Shown here: piece after piece, positions 1-9,671 of the stretch | Position numbering within the stretch: position 1 is the first letter of the stretch | Layout: each line of letters begins with the position of its first letter | Origin: DAOUBF01 sp034432795 | GTDB lineage: Bacteria; Chloroflexota; Anaerolineae; DSLN01 | Length of the DNA: 64,000 nt | Direction: 5' to 3' | Assembly: GCA_034432795.1 (NCBI GenBank) | Contig: DAOUBF010000078.1 | Span: 141,464 to 205,463, forward strand | Position numbers and translations under genes: made by a program | Notes under the pieces: generated by a model | Seen by the model: only the letters and a program-made list of their open reading frames with translations | Told to the model about the DNA's origin: nothing | The model's database searches: none

Positions 1-18
1 GAAGCGGGTGACGTTCAT
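1..18 (-). CDS. 5' end of an unidentified gene (partial)
   Basis: An ATG at 16-18 overlaps the FeoA stop codon in an ATGA arrangement. It opens a frame reading MNVTRF before the window ends. Such overlaps are typical of translationally coupled operon genes, so another gene probably follows feoA. Six codons do not allow identification. Confidence 0.35.
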
Positions 19-344
19 CGTGAAGTGGGCTGGATGCGGACAATGATGTGCTCGGCGATGTCCTCATCCAGGGAAAGCTCGGTCTCGTCCAGGCGCACCA
101 CCAGGCTGGGCCAGCGTTGCTCCACGCGGACCTGGCTGCCAGGGACGATGCCCAGCGTGCTTAAGCGCTCCAGGCGGCCGGGGCGCGTTGGCCGGATAGC
201 CACCACCTGGGCGGTGGCGCCCACAGGCAGCCTGGAGAGTGGGCAGGACGCAGTCTCAGTCTCAGTTTTTGCGGGGATCAGCCGCCGTAGAAAGGCGCGC
301 CAACCGCCGCCGTAACCACGCAGCCACGCTCGTCTTCGTCTCAT
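15..344 (-). CDS. feoA: FeoA family ferrous iron transport accessory protein
   Basis: FeoA is a small SH3-like cytoplasmic protein that works with FeoB in Fe(II) uptake. The SH3-like part covers roughly residues 36-106, with LSRLPVGATAQVV at its start, a central LSTLGIVPGSQV segment and a VVRLDETELSLDE strand pair. At 109 residues it is longer than the usual 75-85, because the only ATG lies 83 bases inside the preceding zinc-ribbon gene. The first 30 arginine-rich residues do not look like FeoA, so the true start may be a non-ATG codon nearer base 262. It is the third gene of a feoB, zinc-ribbon, feoA operon. Confidence 0.85.
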   Translation of the reverse strand: MRRRRAWLRGYGGGWRAFLRRLIPAKTETETASCPLSRLPVGATAQVVAIRPTRPGRLERLSTLGIVPGSQVRVEQRWPSLVVRLDETELSLDEDIAEHIIVRIQPTSR

Positions 345-465
345 CGGGCATCTGGTAACCGCAATTGGGGCAGCAGATCAGCGCACAGCGCTCGCTCAGC
401 GGGCAGGTGCTGTGGCAGTGCTGCCTGCTCGGATCAAATTCATAACCGCACAGAGGACATTGCAT
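262..465 (-). CDS. Small zinc-ribbon protein in the feo operon
   Basis: This 67-residue protein is dominated by cysteines. CPLC at residues 3-6 and CPNC at 32-35, each followed by Gly-Tyr, form a rubredoxin-like zinc ribbon, with C17, C21, C27 and C31 between them. Its ATG lies two bases past the FeoB stop, so translation is probably coupled. The role is unknown. The position between feoB and feoA suggests an iron-uptake accessory or metal-responsive protein, as with the small cysteine-rich FeoC-like proteins of other feo operons, but there is no clear winged-helix similarity. The basic tail (RRRLARL) overlaps the feoA start. Confidence 0.7.
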   Translation of the reverse strand: MQCPLCGYEFDPSRQHCHSTCPLSERCALICCPNCGYQMPDETKTSVAAWLRRRLARLSTAADPRKN

Positions 466-467
466 GG

Positions 468-2474
<2,007 letters not shown>

Positions 2475-2478
2475 CCCA

Positions 2479-2626
2479 CTACAGCGGGTAAGAAACCCGC
2501 CTGACTTGATTGCTACGGCGGGTATGGAAACCCGCCCTACGACGCTTTTTGATGGCAGCCTGGCGTGTAGGGCAGGTTTCCATACCTGCCGCTACAGGTC
2601 TACAGCGGGTAAGAAACCCGCCCTAC
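2479..2626. repeat. Cluster of CGGGTA(A/T)GAAACCCG hairpin repeats
   Basis: Four near-identical short palindromes built on CGGGTAAGAAACCCGCC or CGGGTATGGAAACCCGCC, or the reverse complement, occur at about 2481-2501, 2518-2540, 2567-2595 and 2602-2626. Most are bordered by CTAC or GTAG. A further copy, CGGGTATGGAAACCCGG, lies at about 41308-41325. These are small dispersed repeats with no coding content. Confidence 0.8.
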
Positions 2627-2753
2627 GGCTACGGCGGACCCGCCCGACTCAATTGAATTGTGACTAAAACGCGCCGAATGGTAACCCTTCGTTGCAAGGG
2701 CAACATACCATAGTGCGAAGACCGTGTATAGTGTCATATGTCACAAATTCAGG

Positions 2754-2767
2754 GTGACTGTCGTCAC
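2754..2767. promoter_or_regulatory. Candidate operator, GTGAC-N4-GTCAC
   Basis: A perfect 5-bp inverted repeat GTGAC-TGTC-GTCAC lies 20 bases after a related GTCATATGTCAC half palindrome at about 2732-2743. The pair could bind a dimeric regulator of feoB, but it is nearly 300 bases from the feoB start and no family can be assigned. Confidence 0.25.
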
Positions 2768-2859
2768 ATATCAGCTTTCAACTATGTCGCCGACCGCTGC
2801 CGGTCAGCACGGTGGGGCGTGAGGGTGGACAGGTGTGCCTGCGGGTCGTGCACCCTAAA

Positions 2860-2948
2860 GGTACTCAACGGATTATCTAAGGTACTCAACGGATTATTTA
2901 CAGGAATCAAGGAGGCTAACGTCGCCTTCGGCGACAGGAATCAAGGAA
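2860..2948 (+). repeat. Dispersed covarying leader repeat, copy A
   Basis: Two heads, GGTACTCAACGGATTAT, at 2860 and 2881 are followed by AGGAATCAAGGA, the hairpin GTCGCC-TTC-GGCGAC (2921-2935) and AGGAATCAAGGAA. This is the only full copy that is not in the 5' leader of a following gene in the same sense. Confidence 0.85.
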
Positions 2949-3034
2949 ATTGGGTAAAGACAGGCTGGTTCACCCTGTCCACATCTCCACTGGGACAGGC
3001 GCTGTGGTCTTCATCGGTGATGGGAATATAAATG

Positions 3035-4504
3035 TCAGGCGCTTAAGCGCCGTTCCTGAGTCACGCGTGTAGCGCGACGAAGTTCCTGCAACGCCGTACG
3101 GGCAGCGTGGTAGCCGCACATGCCGTGCACACCGGCGCCGGGTGGCGTGGACGCCGAGCAGATGTAGATGCCTCTGGCGGGCGTCGCATAGGGGTTGAGC
3201 CGGAGGGCAGGCCGGAAGTAGTGCTGCCGCCAGTCTTGCACGCCGCCGCCGATATGCCCCCCGATGCAGTTGGCGTTGTGTGCCTCCAGCAGGGCCGGCG
3301 TTGTCACGCTCCGCGCCAGGATGCGGGCGCGGAAGCCGGGCGCAAAGCGCTCAATCTGCGCCTCAATGCGCGCGGTCATGTCAAAGGTTGAGCCGTTGGG
3401 CACATGGCAATAGGCCCAGGCGGTGTGCTTCCCCTGCGGTGCTCGCGTGGGGTCAAACAGGCTGGCCTGCACCAGGATCACGAACGGCCGTTCGGGGTGC
3501 TCGCCGCGCCACACCGCCGCCTCGCTCGCCGCGATCTCCTCCAGCGTCCCGCCGAGATGCACCGTCGCTGCCCGTGCGCAGGCCGCCGCCCTCCAGGGGA
3601 TGGGGCCATCCAGCGCCCAATCCACTTTGAAGGCCGCCGGGCCGTAGCGGTAGCGCTCCAATGCCCGGCGATAGCCGGGTGGCAGGCGCTCCCCGGCGAT
3701 ATGGCCCAGTGCGTGAGGCGAGGTATTGAAGAGAATGGCGCGGGCGGGTGGTAGCCCCTCCAGGGAGGTCACACGCACGCCGGTGACGATCTCACCGCCG
3801 AGTGCGCGGAGATGGGAGGCCAGGGCCTCGGCGATGCGTTGCGAACCGCCCCGCGCCAGCGGCCAGCCGACGGCATGGCCCGCTGCGCCAAGGAGCAGGC
3901 TAAAGGCAGCGGTCAGGGGTTGATCTAAAGGCAGCATGGAGTGGGCGGCCATCCCTGCGAAGAGCGCACGGGCAGGGTCGCTTTTAAACACAACCTGCGC
4001 CAGGCGATGGGCCGGCCACAATGCCCACAGGCCAAAGCGGGCGAGCGTGAGCGGGTGGCGCGGCGGCAGGGGGAGCGGGCCAAGCAGGTCGGCCAGAAGC
4101 TGTTCCCAGCGGGCAACGAGCGGCCCCATGAGCCACCGGTATCTGGCGGCGTCCTGGCCCAACGTCTCGCCGGTGGCCTGGAGGGAGCGCTCCAGGACGG
4201 CGGCGGTGCCGTCCTCCAGAGGGTGGGCCAGGGCTGCAGGCGGCTGGACCCAGGCCAGGCCGTAGTCGGCCAGGGGCAGGGAGCGGAAGACGGGCGAGGC
4301 CACGCCCAGGGGATGCACTGCTGAGCACAGGTCGTGGACGAAGCCGGGCAGGGTCAACTCCGCCGAGCGCGTGCCCCCGCCAATGCTTTCCTCAGCTTCA
4401 TAGACGACAACCGACAGCCCGGCCTGCGCCAGCGTGATCGCTGCCGCCAGGCCGTTCGGCCCGGCGCCGATGATGATCGCATCGTAAGCGGTGTGGCCTG
4501 TCAT
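3035..4504 (-). CDS. FAD-dependent oxidoreductase, phytoene desaturase-like
   Basis: This cytoplasmic flavoprotein of about 489 residues belongs to the CrtI-like amine oxidase superfamily. The N-terminal Rossmann motif is IIIGAGPNGLAAA, followed by the acidic ribose-binding turn YEAEESIGGG. The C-terminal FAD loop has GGHIGGGVQDW and a GAGVHGMCGYHAA end, typical of the clade annotated NAD(P)/FAD-dependent oxidoreductase. The start at 4504 is preferred because MTGHTAYDAIIIG places the first strand where the family begins; an ATG 48 bases upstream is also open. No carotenoid genes are adjacent, so the substrate is unknown. It diverges from the ABC exporter at 4635. Confidence 0.85.
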   Translation of the reverse strand: MTGHTAYDAIIIGAGPNGLAAAITLAQAGLSVVVYEAEESIGGGTRSAELTLPGFVHDLCSAVHPLGVASPVFRSLPLADYGLAWVQPPAALAHPLEDGTAAVLERSLQATGETLGQDAARYRWLMGPLVARWEQLLADLLGPLPLPPRHPLTLARFGLWALWPAHRLAQVVFKSDPARALFAGMAAHSMLPLDQPLTAAFSLLLGAAGHAVGWPLARGGSQRIAEALASHLRALGGEIVTGVRVTSLEGLPPARAILFNTSPHALGHIAGERLPPGYRRALERYRYGPAAFKVDWALDGPIPWRAAACARAATVHLGGTLEEIAASEAAVWRGEHPERPFVILVQASLFDPTRAPQGKHTAWAYCHVPNGSTFDMTARIEAQIERFAPGFRARILARSVTTPALLEAHNANCIGGHIGGGVQDWRQHYFRPALRLNPYATPARGIYICSASTPPGAGVHGMCGYHAARTALQELRRATRVTQERRLSA

Positions 4505-4634
4505 TCTCCCCGCGCTCATGGAAGTTCTGAGTATAGCCGGTGGCGACGCCAATGGAAAGTGGGATCAGGATGGTCATTCGCTGACACAGTTCGTGTGTAT
4601 AATTGCGTGGTAGGGGACTGCTCTGAGGGTCAAT

Positions 4635-6485
4635 ATGATACAACATCGTTGGTCTCAAATCCAGGCGTGGCTCGCCGGGCGGCGGGCGAAGGTCCGGGAT
4701 GCGGCGGTCAATGTACGGCGGGCTTTCTGGTTAGTCTGGCAGGCCCATCGCCCCTCGGCCCTGGCGATGCTCGCGGCCACGCTCATCGGGGCGGTTTTGC
4801 CCGTCGGGCAGGCCTGGGTGGGTAAACTGATCGTGGATAGCGTGGTGGCCTCCATCAACGCGCGCGTAGGGGCGCAGGCCGGGCTCCAGGCCGTGCTGCC
4901 CTTGTTGGCGATAGAGTTCGTGCTGATCGTGCTCCAGGCCGCCAATGCGCAGGCGCGCAAATACGCCGAGCACGTCCTGCACGCGCAGATCAACCTGAGC
5001 ATCAACACGCGCATCATCCGCAAGGCGCTGGAGCTGGACCTGTCGCACTTTGAGAACGCCGAGTATTACGATAAGCTAGAGAACGCCCGGCGCGAGGCCG
5101 ACTGGCGTAGCCTGCAGATCGTCAACAGCGGTTTCTACATTGTTCAGAACACGATCTCGCTCCTCTCCTACGGCGCGCTGTTGTTCCGCTTCAGCCCCTG
5201 GCTGGCTTTTATCCTGTTCGCTGCCATCATCCCTGCGTTCGTTGCCCAGAGTCGCTATGGCGAATTGCACTTCCGTATCCTGACCTGGCGCGCACCGGAG
5301 GCGCGTAAGCTCGCCTATCTGGAGTACCTGCTCACCGATTACAAGGCGGTGAAGGAGATCAAGCTGTTCGGGCTGGGCGAGCCGCTCCTGGGCCGCTACG
5401 CCAGCCTGTTCTGGAAGTTCCTGCGCGAAGACCAGGCGCTGGCCTGGAAGCGCAGTTGGGCCTCGCTCGGCTGGGGGCTGCTCGCCTCGCTCTCCTATTA
5501 TGCCTCCTATGCCTGGATCGTCTGGCGGGCCGTGGCCGGCCTGATCACCCTGGGCGATATGACGCTCTATCTGAACATCTTCCGCAGCAGCCAGAACATG
5601 TTTGAGTCTGTCTTCTACGGCTTAAGCGATCTCTACGAGAACGGACTGTTTCTGAGTAACCTGTTCACCTTCCTTGAGCTGCGGCCCCAGATGGTCATTG
5701 CAGCGCGTCCTTTGCCTGTGCCCAGAGAAATCCGCCGGGGGATTGAGTTCCGGGGGGTGTCCTTCAAGTACGATGGGCACGGCGAATGGGCGCTGCGCGA
5801 TGTAAATCTCACCATCCGACCCGGCGAGAAGATCGCGCTCGTCGGCCCCAACGGGGCGGGCAAGACGACGTTGATCAAGCTGCTCACGCGCCTCTATGAC
5901 CCGACCGAGGGGCAGATTCTGCTGGACGGCGTGGATTTGCGCGACTACGACCTGAACGAGCTGCGGCGGCGGATCGGGGTGATCTTCCAGGACTTTGTGC
6001 AGTACTATATGACCGCCGCGGAGAACATCGGCTTCGGTCAGGTGGAGGCATTGGACGACCGCTCGCGCATCGTCGGCGCGGCAGTGAAGAGCGGCGCCGA
6101 CCCGGTCATCCGGGCACTGCCGGAGCAGTACGAGACGACGTTGGGGCGCTGGTTCTCCAAGGGGCGCGACCTGTCGGGCGGCGAGTGGCAGAAGATCGCG
6201 TTGGCGCGCGCCTTCATGCGCGACTGCGAGGTACTCGTTCTGGATGAGCCGACGGCGGCGCTGGATGCGGAGAACGAGTTAAAGGTGTTTCAACAGTTCC
6301 GCGAGCTGACCAATGACAAGATCGCGGTGCTGATCAGCCACCGCTTCTCCACTGTGCGTATGGCCGACCGCATTTTCGTCATGGAGAAGGGCCGCATCAC
6401 CGAGCAGGGGACGCACGCGGAGTTGTTGGCGCAGGGCGGCACCTACGCGCGGCTGTTCAGGCTGCAGGCAGAGTCGTATCGGTAA
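4635..6485 (+). CDS. ABC exporter, fused permease and ATPase
   Basis: This 616-residue half-transporter presumably works as a dimer in the cytoplasmic membrane. Transmembrane segments lie in roughly residues 35-330. The nucleotide-binding domain has Walker A GPNGAGKTTL (about 413-422), the signature LSGGEWQKIALARA, Walker B VLVLDEPTAALD and the switch histidine in LISHRFSTVRMADRI. Substrate cannot be told; the family includes lipid, peptide and drug exporters. It is the only plus-strand gene in the first 58 kb. A TATAAT at 4600-4605 lies 29 bases before the ATG. The last 78 bases before its final codons are duplicated at 7614-7691. Confidence 0.92.
   Translation: MIQHRWSQIQAWLAGRRAKVRDAAVNVRRAFWLVWQAHRPSALAMLAATLIGAVLPVGQAWVGKLIVDSVVASINARVGAQAGLQAVLPLLAIEFVLIVLQAANAQARKYAEHVLHAQINLSINTRIIRKALELDLSHFENAEYYDKLENARREADWRSLQIVNSGFYIVQNTISLLSYGALLFRFSPWLAFILFAAIIPAFVAQSRYGELHFRILTWRAPEARKLAYLEYLLTDYKAVKEIKLFGLGEPLLGRYASLFWKFLREDQALAWKRSWASLGWGLLASLSYYASYAWIVWRAVAGLITLGDMTLYLNIFRSSQNMFESVFYGLSDLYENGLFLSNLFTFLELRPQMVIAARPLPVPREIRRGIEFRGVSFKYDGHGEWALRDVNLTIRPGEKIALVGPNGAGKTTLIKLLTRLYDPTEGQILLDGVDLRDYDLNELRRRIGVIFQDFVQYYMTAAENIGFGQVEALDDRSRIVGAAVKSGADPVIRALPEQYETTLGRWFSKGRDLSGGEWQKIALARAFMRDCEVLVLDEPTAALDAENELKVFQQFRELTNDKIAVLISHRFSTVRMADRIFVMEKGRITEQGTHAELLAQGGTYARLFRLQAESYR
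6396..6473 (+). repeat. 78-bp direct repeat, left copy (ABC exporter 3' end)
   Basis: Bases 6396-6473 match 7614-7691 at 75 of 78 positions. The left copy is the C-terminal coding region of the exporter. Together the copies flank the toxin-antitoxin pair. Confidence 0.9.
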
Positions 6486-6572
6486 ACTCAAGCGCCGGCG
6501 ACGGATAGAACCGGGCGGCGAATCACATCCCGTTTTGACATGCACCCCTGGCCGCCTGCCTGGGGTCTGCCA

Positions 6573-6989
6573 CTATCCGGGCTCCTGCCGCCTGATGCCG
6601 ACGAAACGCTCAAAATGAACGTCGTACGAGTAGACGATTTGTGAGCCGGATTGCTCCATGGAGGCGACGATCATGGCGTCGCCGAAGCCGATATTCGCAG
6701 AGGTGTATAGATCAAGCGCTCGCAAGACCGTGCGGCGATTTCGCAGCTTAAACCCAGGCAGGCGAACCAGCGGGGCGAGCAGGTCCCGCACGTGGTCATG
6801 AGGGAGATGGTAAAGCCGCGGCGACGACAGCACATACACCGCATCGGCGATCACTGTATCAGGCGCCGCTATCTCTATCTGGCCATCTCGCACGCGCTCA
6901 AAGAGTGCGGCCGCCTGTGCCTGTTTGGTCAAGTCATCGCCGGTGAGAAAACGGATGATGACGTCGGTATCAATGAAGGCCACCGTCAT
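6573..6989 (-). CDS. PIN-domain toxin (VapC family)
   Basis: This 138-residue PIN-domain ribonuclease is probably the toxin of a type II toxin-antitoxin pair. The N-terminal FIDTDVIIRFLTGDD gives the first catalytic aspartates (D7, D9). A conserved glutamate/aspartate region follows, and GFGDAMIVASM near residue 100 supplies the last acidic cluster. VapC enzymes cleave RNA, often tRNA or rRNA; the target here is unknown. The ATG overlaps the antitoxin stop by four bases, the usual coupling of antitoxin and toxin. Confidence 0.88.
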   Translation of the reverse strand: MTVAFIDTDVIIRFLTGDDLTKQAQAAALFERVRDGQIEIAAPDTVIADAVYVLSSPRLYHLPHDHVRDLLAPLVRLPGFKLRNRRTVLRALDLYTSANIGFGDAMIVASMEQSGSQIVYSYDVHFERFVGIRRQEPG

Positions 6990-7252
6990 TCGTCTTCTTT
7001 GTACTCCGTCTCAAGGTAGTCCTCAATAGCGATGTCATGTATCTCCTGCCAGGGCAACGGCTTCTTTAAGGACCCCGCAGCGCCGCGTAAGGAGGCAAGA
7101 TCGGGATAGCGTGCCGCTGCCAGGCGTACCGTGCCCTCATCTTCCAGGATGATCAGCACCTTATCCTTCGGTTTGATACGCAGCACCTTGCGGACCTCGG
7201 CTGGGACCGTAATCTGGCCTTTCGGGCTTACACTGCTGATGAATTCCTTCAT
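6986..7252 (-). CDS. AbrB/MazE-type antitoxin
   Basis: This 88-residue protein has an N-terminal swapped-hairpin DNA-binding domain: SVSPKGQITVPAEVRKVLRIKPKDKVLI at residues 7-34. The C-terminal half, ending in an acidic tail, should wrap the PIN toxin. It precedes the toxin gene and overlaps it by four bases. These antitoxins repress their own promoter, and a perfect inverted repeat at 7294-7319 upstream of the start is a good operator candidate. Confidence 0.88.
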   Translation of the reverse strand: MKEFISSVSPKGQITVPAEVRKVLRIKPKDKVLIILEDEGTVRLAAARYPDLASLRGAAGSLKKPLPWQEIHDIAIEDYLETEYKEDE

Positions 7253-7293
7253 GTCTGCACTTCTCCCATGTCTGTCTGTACCCTATGAGTATT

Positions 7294-7319
7294 GTACAAC
7301 TGATTGATATAAGTTGTAC
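7294..7319. promoter_or_regulatory. Operator of the toxin-antitoxin pair, GTACAACT-N10-AGTTGTAC
   Basis: A perfect 8-bp inverted repeat with a 10-base AT-rich spacer lies 42 bases before the antitoxin ATG. Its symmetry and position fit an autorepressed AbrB-type antitoxin promoter. Confidence 0.6.
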
Positions 7320-7374
7320 CATAGCTGCCAACCGTTGTCAATAGAGGGTCTCCCCATACTGACAGATTCCCATC

Positions 7375-7569
7375 CCCGCCCTCACCCTCCCTCGTCCAGG
7401 GGGAGGGCAGACCCCCCTCCCCCTTCTGTGGGGGAGGGCTGGGGTGGGGGGACAGAATCATCTTCTCCCTGCCCCTCCCCCCATCCAGGGGGAGGGAATA
7501 TACCTCTCTTCCCCCATGTGGGGGAGAGTTGGAGTGGGGGGTAGGGGTGAGGCGCCGCTCCGCCCCTAC
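7375..7569. repeat. C/G-rich dispersed repeats and GTAGGGG hairpin
   Basis: Units such as CCCCCACCCCAGCCCTCCCC and their complements alternate with GGGGGAGGG. Related blocks occur at about 24019-24100, 31710-31758, 45456-45600 and 52865-52905. The end is a GTAGGGGTGAGGC/GCTCCGCCCCTAC hairpin related to those at 37306-37333 and 45601-45623. Confidence 0.75.
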
Positions 7570-7613
7570 GTCGGCCAAAGAATCCAAATACGCTCTATCT
7601 GTGTCTGAGCGGG

Positions 7614-7691
7614 ATCACCGGGCAAGGGACGCACGCGGAGTTGTTGGCGCAGGGCGGCACCTACGCGCGGCTGTTCAGGCTGCAGGCGGAG
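7614..7691 (+). pseudogene. Duplicated 3' fragment of the ABC exporter
   Basis: Three substitutions in 78 bases separate this from 6396-6473. It encodes the exporter segment ITGQGTHAELLAQ and the following GGTYARLFRLQA. No upstream part of the gene is present and the frame runs on into antisense sequence, so it is a non-functional remnant. Confidence 0.85.
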
Positions 7692-7712
7692 GATGCTGGT
7701 GGCGGCGCCCCC

Positions 7713-8615
7713 TTAGCGCACTACAATGCTGCCCACGCCCCCGCTGATGCGGATCTCCGCCCGGCTTTCGGCGGTGTCAAAGTTGCGGCTGACCCATTCG
7801 TTGTCCTGGCGCAGGACATCTGGCACGGTAACGCTCACATTTCCCAGCCCCTGGCTGGCGCGAACACGCACGGCCAGGCCGCGCGGCACCGTGATCACGG
7901 TGTTGCCCACGCCCCCCCGAATGTCCACGTCCAAATGCCCTTCGGCTGGCAGGGTCAGGAGCGTCTGCCCCACCCCTGTATCCAGTTCCAGGCGCGTCAG
8001 CCGCAGGCCGCTCAGGTCCAGCGTGCTTTGGCCCACGCCGGTGGAGAGCTTGAGCGCCAGCGGTAGCCGGTCACTCAGGCCGATCTCCCAGCGAGAGTCC
8101 ACCTGTGGGCCGAGGAAGGGAAAGAAGGAGAAGTCGGTCCTCGCCTCGTGTATTCTCAGCCGCCCGGTGTCGCCACTCACCTCCCATGTGGTCTCCACGC
8201 GCCGACCTGGGGCGTTGTCTATCGTCGCCTCCATCAGATTGGGCGAGTCCGCCAGCCGGTAGAGCCTGGCCGACCCTACGCTGAAGTCAATAGTCACCTC
8301 GGCCTGCCGGATGTCGCCCAGCGGCTGGCTGATCGTCTGCCGTTCGCCGGTGCGGGTGGTGAGTAGCGTCGGGGTCAGGCTGAGCAAGACGATGGCGACA
8401 ATGGCGATCACCGCCACGATGAGGACGATGAGCGAGCCGACCCAGGAGCTTCGCCCGAACAGGATTTCCAGGCCGATCAGGATGAGCAGCACAGGCCAGA
8501 AGCGCCACAGGGTGCCCCAGATGCCCCAGGGGAGCACGTTCAGGGTGTTGAGCAGGAGCACGATGCCGATAGCGATAAGCAGGATAGGCCCAATCAGGCC
8601 CCGTCGCCGTTCCAT
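7713..8615 (-). CDS. LiaF-like membrane protein with toastrack-type domain
   Basis: This 300-residue protein has three hydrophobic helices in the first 85 residues (IGPILLIAIGIVLLLNTL, FWPVLLILIGLEILF, SLIVLIVAVIAIVAIVLL). An extracytoplasmic beta-rich domain follows, with repeated GVGQ, GGVGN and GGVGS turns. This matches the DUF5668 plus LiaF/toastrack layout of envelope-stress proteins. It follows the PspC gene by three bases, a common pairing in Gram-positive and Chloroflexota genomes. LiaF proteins modulate a LiaS-type kinase, but no kinase gene is adjacent, so a role in envelope stress is inferred only. Confidence 0.8.
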   Translation of the reverse strand: MERRRGLIGPILLIAIGIVLLLNTLNVLPWGIWGTLWRFWPVLLILIGLEILFGRSSWVGSLIVLIVAVIAIVAIVLLSLTPTLLTTRTGERQTISQPLGDIRQAEVTIDFSVGSARLYRLADSPNLMEATIDNAPGRRVETTWEVSGDTGRLRIHEARTDFSFFPFLGPQVDSRWEIGLSDRLPLALKLSTGVGQSTLDLSGLRLTRLELDTGVGQTLLTLPAEGHLDVDIRGGVGNTVITVPRGLAVRVRASQGLGNVSVTVPDVLRQDNEWVSRNFDTAESRAEIRISGGVGSIVVR

Positions 8616-8618
8616 GCG

Positions 8619-9077
8619 CTACCTCCGTATCTCTCGTATGAGCAGGGCCAGGCCCAGCGCGATCAGCGCCAGCGGCCAGATCAGGTCGCCGCGCAGCCAC
8701 CAGAGCAGGCCAAGGTTGCGCGCCAGGAAGGCCAGGCCCAGCAGGATCAAGATCAGGCCGAAGATCACTGCGCCCTGCGGGCTGGTCATCTGGCCGCTCA
8801 TGCTGCGGCCCAGGCGTTCACCGGCCTCGGCCATGCGCTGCGCCATGTCTTCGGCGGCTGGCATGGACGGCGAGGGCGCATGTGCAGTAACTTCCTCCTC
8901 CGGCATAAGGATCACCAGTACAATGTACGCCAAAATACCGGCGCCGTTGGTGAGAATGGTCAATAAAACAAAGAACAGCCGTATCCAGAGCGGGTCCACC
9001 CCCAGGTAGGCGGCCAGCCCGGCGCACACGCCAGCGATCATGCGGTTACTGCGACTGCGGACAAGACGAGGGTTCAT
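8619..9077 (-). CDS. PspC-domain membrane protein
   Basis: The PspC domain fills residues 1-60: RLVRSRSNRMIAGVCAGLAAY, then LGVDPLWIRLFFVLL, the family hallmark. Two more hydrophobic helices lie at about residues 95-150. The start at 9077 (MNPRL) is chosen because CAGGAGAG lies just upstream; an upstream ATG at 9122 would add residues unlike the family. PspC proteins sense envelope stress or bind phage-shock partners. It forms an operon with the LiaF-like gene. Confidence 0.88.
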   Translation of the reverse strand: MNPRLVRSRSNRMIAGVCAGLAAYLGVDPLWIRLFFVLLTILTNGAGILAYIVLVILMPEEEVTAHAPSPSMPAAEDMAQRMAEAGERLGRSMSGQMTSPQGAVIFGLILILLGLAFLARNLGLLWWLRGDLIWPLALIALGLALLIREIRR

Positions 9078-9133
9078 GGCACTCTCCTGATTGTACATTT
9101 TATCACTTTTGGGGCCATGCATATGAGGGGCAC

Positions 9134-9169
9134 AAAAAGGAGGGCGAAGGCAAGTCCCCTTCGCCCTCC
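9134..9169 (-). terminator. Rho-independent terminator after the OB-fold gene
   Basis: A 12-bp stem GGAGGGCGAAGG/CCTTCGCCCTCC with a 7-base loop is followed on the minus strand by TTTTT. It starts 13 bases after the stop of the OB-fold gene. Confidence 0.88.
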
Positions 9170-9182
9170 CGCCCTGCCATGT

Positions 9183-9656
9183 TCAAACGGGTTTGAAGTA
9201 GAGAATGTCCAGGATGGACCCCTGGCGTTCCGGGTCGGGCTTGAAGACCGGGATGACCCTCATGCCGATGGCAATGTCATCGGGGTCCACCTCACCCAGG
9301 TAATGGATCAGGCCGCCGTCGGCCCCGTCGGGGCGCACGAAGGCCACAGCCACAGGCCGCTCCAGCGCTGCGCCGTCCGGCCCGACCGTCAGGGTCGTGA
9401 AGGTATGTACCGTGCCTTCTGGCCCGACCGTGACCCAATCGGTCAGTTCGGAGAAGCAGCGCTCGCAGAACAGCGCCGGCGGCAGGTAGGTGATGTCGCA
9501 CTCCTGGCAATGCGTCGCCAGCAGGCGGGCTTCGTCTTTGAGGGCGCGCAGGAAGCGCTCTGCGGCGATGCCCACTGTGTACAGGCTGCTGATGGGGATA
9601 TCGCCATGCCAGGCGCGGGCGTCGGCCAGTCGGTCAACCTTCTCCAGAATGGGCAT
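9183..9656 (-). CDS. Zinc-ribbon OB-fold protein (DUF35 type)
   Basis: This 157-residue protein has the layout of acyl-CoA-associated DUF35 proteins: an N-terminal helix, a rubredoxin-like zinc ribbon CQEC-x11-CERC (about residues 47-65), then an OB-fold with VTVGPEGTVHTFTTL and a FVRPDG loop. Family members usually sit beside a thiolase or hydroxymethylglutaryl-CoA synthase-like gene and pass acyl-CoA substrates. No such partner is here, so the enzyme it serves must be elsewhere. It stands alone between a 39-bp palindrome upstream and a strong terminator downstream. Confidence 0.82.
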   Translation of the reverse strand: MPILEKVDRLADARAWHGDIPISSLYTVGIAAERFLRALKDEARLLATHCQECDITYLPPALFCERCFSELTDWVTVGPEGTVHTFTTLTVGPDGAALERPVAVAFVRPDGADGGLIHYLGEVDPDDIAIGMRVIPVFKPDPERQGSILDILYFKPV

Positions 9657-9671
9657 GAGGCTCCTTTGCTG

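Larger units (their letters stand above)
2475..3034. other. Repeat-rich intergenic region upstream of feoB
   Basis: This 560-base stretch contains no convincing gene. It holds four copies of a GGGT-N-GAAACCC type hairpin repeat (2479-2626), a pair of inverted repeats around 2731-2767, and a two-headed copy of the dispersed covarying repeat (2860-2948). The feoB promoter should lie at 2480-2720 on the minus strand, but no clear -35/-10 pair was found. Confidence 0.6.
7253..7712. other. Intergenic region with operator, C-rich repeats and transporter remnant
   Basis: This 460-base gap holds the toxin-antitoxin operator (7294-7319), C/G-rich repeats with CCCCCACCCCAGCC-type units (about 7375-7540), a GTAGGGG...CCCCTAC hairpin (7541-7569) and the duplicated 3' end of the ABC exporter (7614-7691). 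No gene is supported. Confidence 0.7.

Noticed and set aside
2738..3031. A 97-residue frame on the plus strand before the FAD oxidoreductase
   Set aside because: It is made largely of dispersed repeat sequence and has no family features or ribosome site.
7375..7540. CRISPR-like array
   Set aside because: The repeats are short C/G-rich units without regular spacers, and no cas genes are present.
7641..8066. A plus-strand frame beginning like the ABC exporter tail
   Set aside because: Only the first 17 residues come from the duplicated 3' fragment; the rest is antisense to the LiaF-like gene.
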